Source: Syncephalis fuscata
Lineage: Eukaryota; Zoopagomycota; Zoopagomycetes; Zoopagales; Piptocephalidaceae
Reading direction: 5' to 3'
Assembly: GCA_025786725.1 (NCBI GenBank)
Contig: JAHLTZ010000036.1
Location: 1 to 64,000, forward strand
Length of the DNA: 64,000 nt
How positions within the stretch are numbered: position 1 is the first letter of the stretch; the number at the start of each line of letters is the position of its first letter. The position numbers were made by a program, and so were the translations under genes. Below, piece by piece: positions 59,448-64,000 of the stretch. The notes below the pieces were generated by a model, which searched no databases, was not told the origin of the DNA, and saw nothing but the letters and a program-made list of their open reading frames with translations.

Positions 59448-62328
59448 CAAATAAATGATCAAATGTATTACCTAGTTACTATTCGATCAACACGATGTCC
59501 ATATTGACAAGTTTGAACTTTTAATGGTATATTCATCATAGTAGGACAGACAAGCTTTGTTGTTTCAATCATACTATCCTCTACTGATAGTTGAGGTACA
59601 TAAGTTGGTTGTTTTACCACAGGTGGTGGTATGCTTTGTAATTCACTTTTACAGCGTGATTTCCATTTATCTATGCCGAATAGTCAGTGTTAAGTGATAT
59701 TAATCCAAGCATTATATTTACCAGGAAATAGATCTGGTTTAGGCGATCTTGCTAAATGATCTGGCATTGGTGTATGTTTAAATTGATAAATACGACCTGT
59801 TTCCATACGTAATCGTTCTTTATAAGAGAGTGCCATCTCATGTGCTATATAGTATTACAGGTTATTCATTAAATGTATTATACCTATTAGTATATGATTA
59901 CCCGACATGGCTTTTTGTAATCGGGCCAGATCAATAATGGGTAATTGAAATATGGCCTCCCACGGTGCTAATTTCCCATTATAATCTATTTCAATAGAGC
60001 TAGGATAGTAATCGATAATAGGTGATGTTGCATCACGCATTAAACGCTAACACCCATAAATATAGACGTTAATATTAAGTACAAAATAGTTCAAATAATC
60101 TTACTTGGTATGGATGTGGTACAAGTCGGTAACTAAACGATGGTAATACCATCATAATGAACTCAAATATACCAAGGGGAGAACCCAATTCAAAGTCAAC
60201 ATTGACATCACTTAAATTCACCATATCGATAATACGTGGTGCATAATTGTATGGATAGTGCCATTGCCATGACGGTACACCATGATAGTAGAGATGCATG
60301 CACCATTGAAGACCACGAGCATATTCGTGTACTACTTGCTGTACTTGAGATGCATCATTATGATCGATATCAAATTTCTATTATAAATCATCATTAGTAT
60401 CCGTATAATTGATGGTTATCAATGACGGTAATTACTTTGTAATAAAATTCCTTTAAATAATTTAACCATTTAGGCCTAATGGCCCCACTTGCTTCATCTT
60501 CCCAATGTGATCGATGTCCACACGGTTCACACATATCAAATAAAGATTGTAACTCTGTAGTATAATCTGTCCCGTTTCTTTCTTCTCCCTCTTCTCCCTT
60601 TTCATCATCATCAGCAGTATTGTTGTTATTATTGTCGTGGTTATAGTTTTCTTTGGCCAATTCAACCGTATATGGTGTTTATGTGGTTTATGCGTTGACG
60701 GTGCCGATACTGTTTCATAGGCCAGTGATAATTGTTGACAAGTGGCATCGAGTAGGGTCCACATGGGATCTGATGATACAGATGGCATTTTAAGAGATAT
60801 GATACGCTCATTAGGCTGTTCCATAAAATCACGTATACGTATAAGCATATCCATATCACATAGACTACGACTTGTTTGCTCGACATCATCAATGGCCTCT
60901 TCCATAAGCATTTGGGCATCAAATCCATGAAATAGTCTTAATAGCTTTTCTAGTTGTCCAAAATGGATATCTCCCCGATAACTAAGGTATCCTCCAAGGG
61001 TAGGTAATGATTTGTTATAGATTTCAAACAATTTACCCAATGCATCTTCATGTACATGTAATTCCGGTAAATGTGGTAAATAATCACTGCCTACCAGTGT
61101 AGCCAGTAGTATATAGTCATCGATAACATTTTCAATATCAAATCGAGCGCCCATTATCTTCTTGGCTGATTCAAACTCTAATTGAATATAATCCCGTAAT
61201 AAACATGTATGCCAGAACTGAAATGTTTGTGCTTCAACCACACTATCAATTCATTAGTATGACAGCCATATCTATCGGCTATGTAATGGCTTACTGTCGT
61301 ATAGTTGGATGTACACCTAGCCTTATTTTCTCTCTAATAATGGTGATATACGGTAGATGGAGTGTCATGGCAAGTATTAATGGATCTGGGCTTGGACTGT
61401 AGATACAATGACGTGTATCGCGTGAATATTCATTCTGTATATATTTACGCCGTATATCTTCCATTATCTTGTGTTCGCCTTCACCAGGGATCTAGTCAGT
61501 ACTAAGTATATAGCACTTGTTATTACTTTGTGAATGGCTTACATCATTACTGGATAGAACAACAGTAACTGAGTGCCATGTCGCATCGTCAGCTACCTTA
61601 CAAGCTAGAAAGTAACGTAGCCATTCAGAAAGCCGATCCATAAATCCCGTGCCTAATAAGCAACGAATTATATAGTTAGTTACAGTACAATAAAGTATGG
61701 TAATCTACTTGCCACCCATTAAAGCGTTATTGTCACCAACTTTATCGAAAGAGACCGTTTGTCCCGCATCTCTGGCCTTTTTCGCCAAGTCCTGTTGTAC
61801 CTTGGCGTATAAATACGATTTACACCGTATTCTAGTCATTTTTGCTCGTGGGGGCACACCTATGATCATTCATATTAATATGTATATTGACACACAAATA
61901 ACAACTGTAATCATATAATTACCATTGATGGCCAAATAACAATAGCGACGGGGACGTACTAGTTGAAATAAGTGATCGATATAATGACAAACATCGGCAA
62001 ATATCTCATTCTCTTCAACGGCCGGTCCTACGTCACCATCAATTGGATATGCACAATACCGAATAATGCCACTCAAATCAATATAGAACGTATCTATCAA
62101 CAGGAACAAATGAGTCATTCGTTAAAGCCATCTACTATAGAATCAGCTTACCAAATGGTGTTGGAATAGTTGCTTGCGTCGTTTTATCTAAAGTTTGGCA
62201 GCACAGCGGATACCGCTCACTAATACATAAATATAGAAATAAGCCTGTGATTACTCATCGACCATTCAATGATAACACGCTACTTTTAATAGTTACCTCA
62301 TCCATCTAAAAAACTTTGGTTTTCCCAT
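56990..62328 (-). CDS. XRN1-family 5'-3' exoribonuclease with altered active-site residues
   Basis: A long gene with some twenty small introns. It starts MGKPKFFRWMSERYP, the XRN signature. Family motifs follow: IDLSGIIRYCAYP, YLAINGVPPRAKM, IPGEGEHKIMEDIR, CIYSPSPDPLILAMTLHLPY, LVGSDYLPHLPELHVHEDAL, GVPSWQWHYPYNYAPRI, and the XRN1-type SH3-like domain (FRLGDRVIYLYEGAGGPGIG SHGTVVG). A Ser/Pro/Lys-rich tail ends at 56990. In active XRN1 seven acidic residues bind the catalytic metals (D35, D86, E176, E178, D206, D208, D292). Here D35, E176, E178, D208 and D292 are kept, but D86 is Asn (AINGVPP) and D206 is Ser (PSPDP). The 5'-phosphate pocket (K93, Q97, R100, R101) reads K, I, K, S, and H41 is Arg. 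The domain architecture says XRN1; the residues suggest weak or lost nuclease activity. One exon join near 61320 needs a one-base step. Confidence 0.9.
59405..59447. repeat. (ATT)n microsatellite in an XRN1 intron
   Basis: A run of TTA/ATT trinucleotides lying within an intron of the XRN1-like gene, with no coding effect. Confidence 0.9.
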
Positions 62329-64000
62329 CAGATGACAGTAATCTGAAAATGCCAATAAAATAGAGAAATAGATACAAAGTGGTGACGTTCTTTATTAAAC
62401 AATTAATTAATTATTTCATTGTTTTAAACATTTTACGTATTTTACACTATTTAGTATCACTTATAGCGGACACTTTATTATTACGTATTTTGAACAAAAA
62501 AGATCTATTCATAGTAATAAAAGGGCTGTACTATCTCTACTAGGGCCTTATAAAATATAAAGTTCAGTTAATTTTATTTTATTTTGTTTTAATCAAAGTC
62601 AAGCACTTCATAAACTACCATGCATCAACCATGTGTACATAGGCCCATGCTATTCCAATGTTTCTAGGCCCTGTGTCTATTCATCTATAGTATGAGCGTA
62701 TCTATGTGGATGAATAGGTGAACAGGAAGAATATTTCTCTTCTTAATTGTATATAAGGTCAGTGAATTACTGTCACAATTCAGAGTCCGTCCTTGACTTC
62801 ATTGATTGATTTTGCTATCCATGCTGTAGCGCGTTATCTCGTCTATTCTTTCCCTTTAGTCTACTGCTACTCTACTACTACTACTACTACTTTACTACTA
62901 CTATTATTATAGTTGCAACAATAGCATTATTGCTATAAAGCATATTAATACACGTTATTACTTTGAATCTATTTATTAAATTCATTGTTTTGTTGAATCA
63001 AGTCAACTAAATCACTTTTCTGATTCCACTAGAGTCGATATCAGAAATTCATCACCTGTATCGACGTGCAGGGTTTACTGGCTAATTGGTAAGAGCATGG
63101 ATATGCATGCTGTATCATTGAGTTTGCTATTATGACTATTATCAGTATTACTATTAGTAGAAATATAGTAGTATGGATGGAGGACAGGCCATGTGCTATT
63201 CACTCATGGTTATGTAGCGTGTGTATTTATGTGTGTGTGTGTGTGTGTGGATGGGTGGATGGGTGGGTGTGTGGACTGCCTTGAATGATTGATGCCCAAC
63301 TTGGTTGTACTCTTTCCTGTTTAGCATTAAATTCAGAGGGCGTAAATGAAAGAGTGAAAGTGAGCGTGAGTAAGTGAGTGAGTGACTAATAGTAAAAGTG
63401 AAAGTGAACTTTTGATAGCTTGGTGGCTTGAATGAACGCGACTACGTAAGTTTACTTTACCTTATACTTATTCAACATCTATTTGTCTATCTATCCATTA
63501 ATCTACTCGCCTATCTATCTGTCTGTCATTTCATCGGTCAGTCTATCGTTTATTCATTCTATTTGTAAGTTGTCTTCATTTCTTTATTGTGTCTAGGTTG
63601 CACACATCAACATTGAGGTCACCGTTGTAGAAACACACACACACACACACACAACGTGCCAGCCATTCTTCTCCTCTACTTCTACTTCTACACTTCTACT
63701 TCTACTACTGCATTTGTATGCATTTATACGGCTTGCTTATAACTGTTGATTGTTACTGTCCAAATTCATCTAACCTTTCTTTCTCTTTGAACACACAAAC
63801 CGTAACTTGTGCTGACGTAGTTGAAAGACGCCGTTCTATTACTATTTTGTAGTTTCATCTATTGGTCATTATTTCGCTACTCTTTACTGCTTCTAGTCGG
63901 CCATTCCTTCTAGGCTATTGTTTAGCAGTTGGCGATTCGTTTAATATTGCGGCTGTAGTGACTTAATCTTTGTGCTGAACCATTAGATTAAGTACATGCG
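62329..64000. other. Gene-free region to the window end, repeat-bearing
   Basis: About 1.7 kb upstream of the XRN1-like gene. It holds a (CTA)n tract near 62869-62905, GT runs at 63228-63249, an AC run at 63631-63652, GTGAGT repeats near 63367 and CTTCTA repeats near 63680. No open frame with recognisable family content was found. The composition from about 62800 on resembles the leader regions before the velvet and ARF6 genes, so a gene on the plus strand may begin beyond the window. Confidence 0.45.

Noticed and set aside
63066-63135. Possible tRNA gene (tggctaattgg resembles an A box)
   Set aside because: No B-box consensus follows at the right distance and no cloverleaf could be folded by eye.

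Overview
The window is nuclear DNA of a fungus, most likely an early-diverging (zygomycete-grade) lineage. It is AT-rich and densely intron-split: introns are mostly 45-75 nt, start GTAAGT-like and end TAG or CAG. It encodes a velvet-family regulator, Mgm101, a mitochondrial HTD2-type dehydratase, Mediator Med6, TRAPPC12, lysyl-tRNA synthetase, ARF6 and an XRN1 relative. A Delta24-sterol reductase (DHCR24), two relics of a Fanzor (eukaryotic TnpB-like) nuclease and an FLVCR-type transporter fit a non-Dikarya fungus. The lineage is my inference.

Layout. 1-5 kb: the C-terminal half of an insulin-degrading-enzyme peptidase, a malonyl-CoA synthetase (ACSF3-like) and a 3' relic of a Fanzor element. 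5-11.3 kb: a trypsin-fold protease, a beta-carbonic anhydrase with a mitochondrial-type leader, and an FLVCR-like MFS carrier. 11.3-17.8 kb: a gene-poor stretch leading into the velvet gene (17.8-21.1 kb). 21.4-28 kb: HTD2-like dehydratase, TRAPPC12 and DHCR24. 28.8-34 kb: a second, longer Fanzor relic, a lysine-rich protein gene, and a multi-pass membrane protein gene with a decayed copy of itself upstream. 34-41 kb: LysRS, a Nudix hydrolase, Med6, an RCC1 protein and an FKBP. 41-44.4 kb: a tandem pair of small Cys-containing secreted/membrane proteins with an almost identical promoter, one copy broken, and a dead FKBP/TPR-like fragment between them. 44.4-50.5 kb: Mgm101, biotin-protein ligase, an unrecognised small protein and ALKBH1. 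50.5-55 kb: ARF6, RidA and a molybdopterin-binding-domain protein. 55-62.3 kb: a TPR-RS protein and a divergent XRN1. 62.3-64 kb: no gene seen.

Shared themes. Mitochondrial functions recur (Mgm101, HTD2, RidA, carbonic anhydrase leader, malonyl-CoA synthetase feeding mitochondrial lipoate/fatty-acid synthesis, biotin ligase), but this is an ordinary dispersed eukaryotic neighbourhood and not an operon.

Two cautions. First, several otherwise well-conserved genes are interrupted by what looks like loss of one base, always in the same direction. This points to uncorrected deletion errors in the assembly more than to real pseudogenes. Second, exon boundaries were assigned by eye from splice consensus and reading-frame continuity.

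The observations I would follow first are: (1) the two Fanzor relics sharing a conserved 3' end with a pairing-preserving hairpin; (2) the XRN1 protein, whose catalytic metal ligands and 5'-phosphate pocket are partly replaced; (3) the duplicated secreted-protein genes whose promoters are far more alike than their mature proteins.
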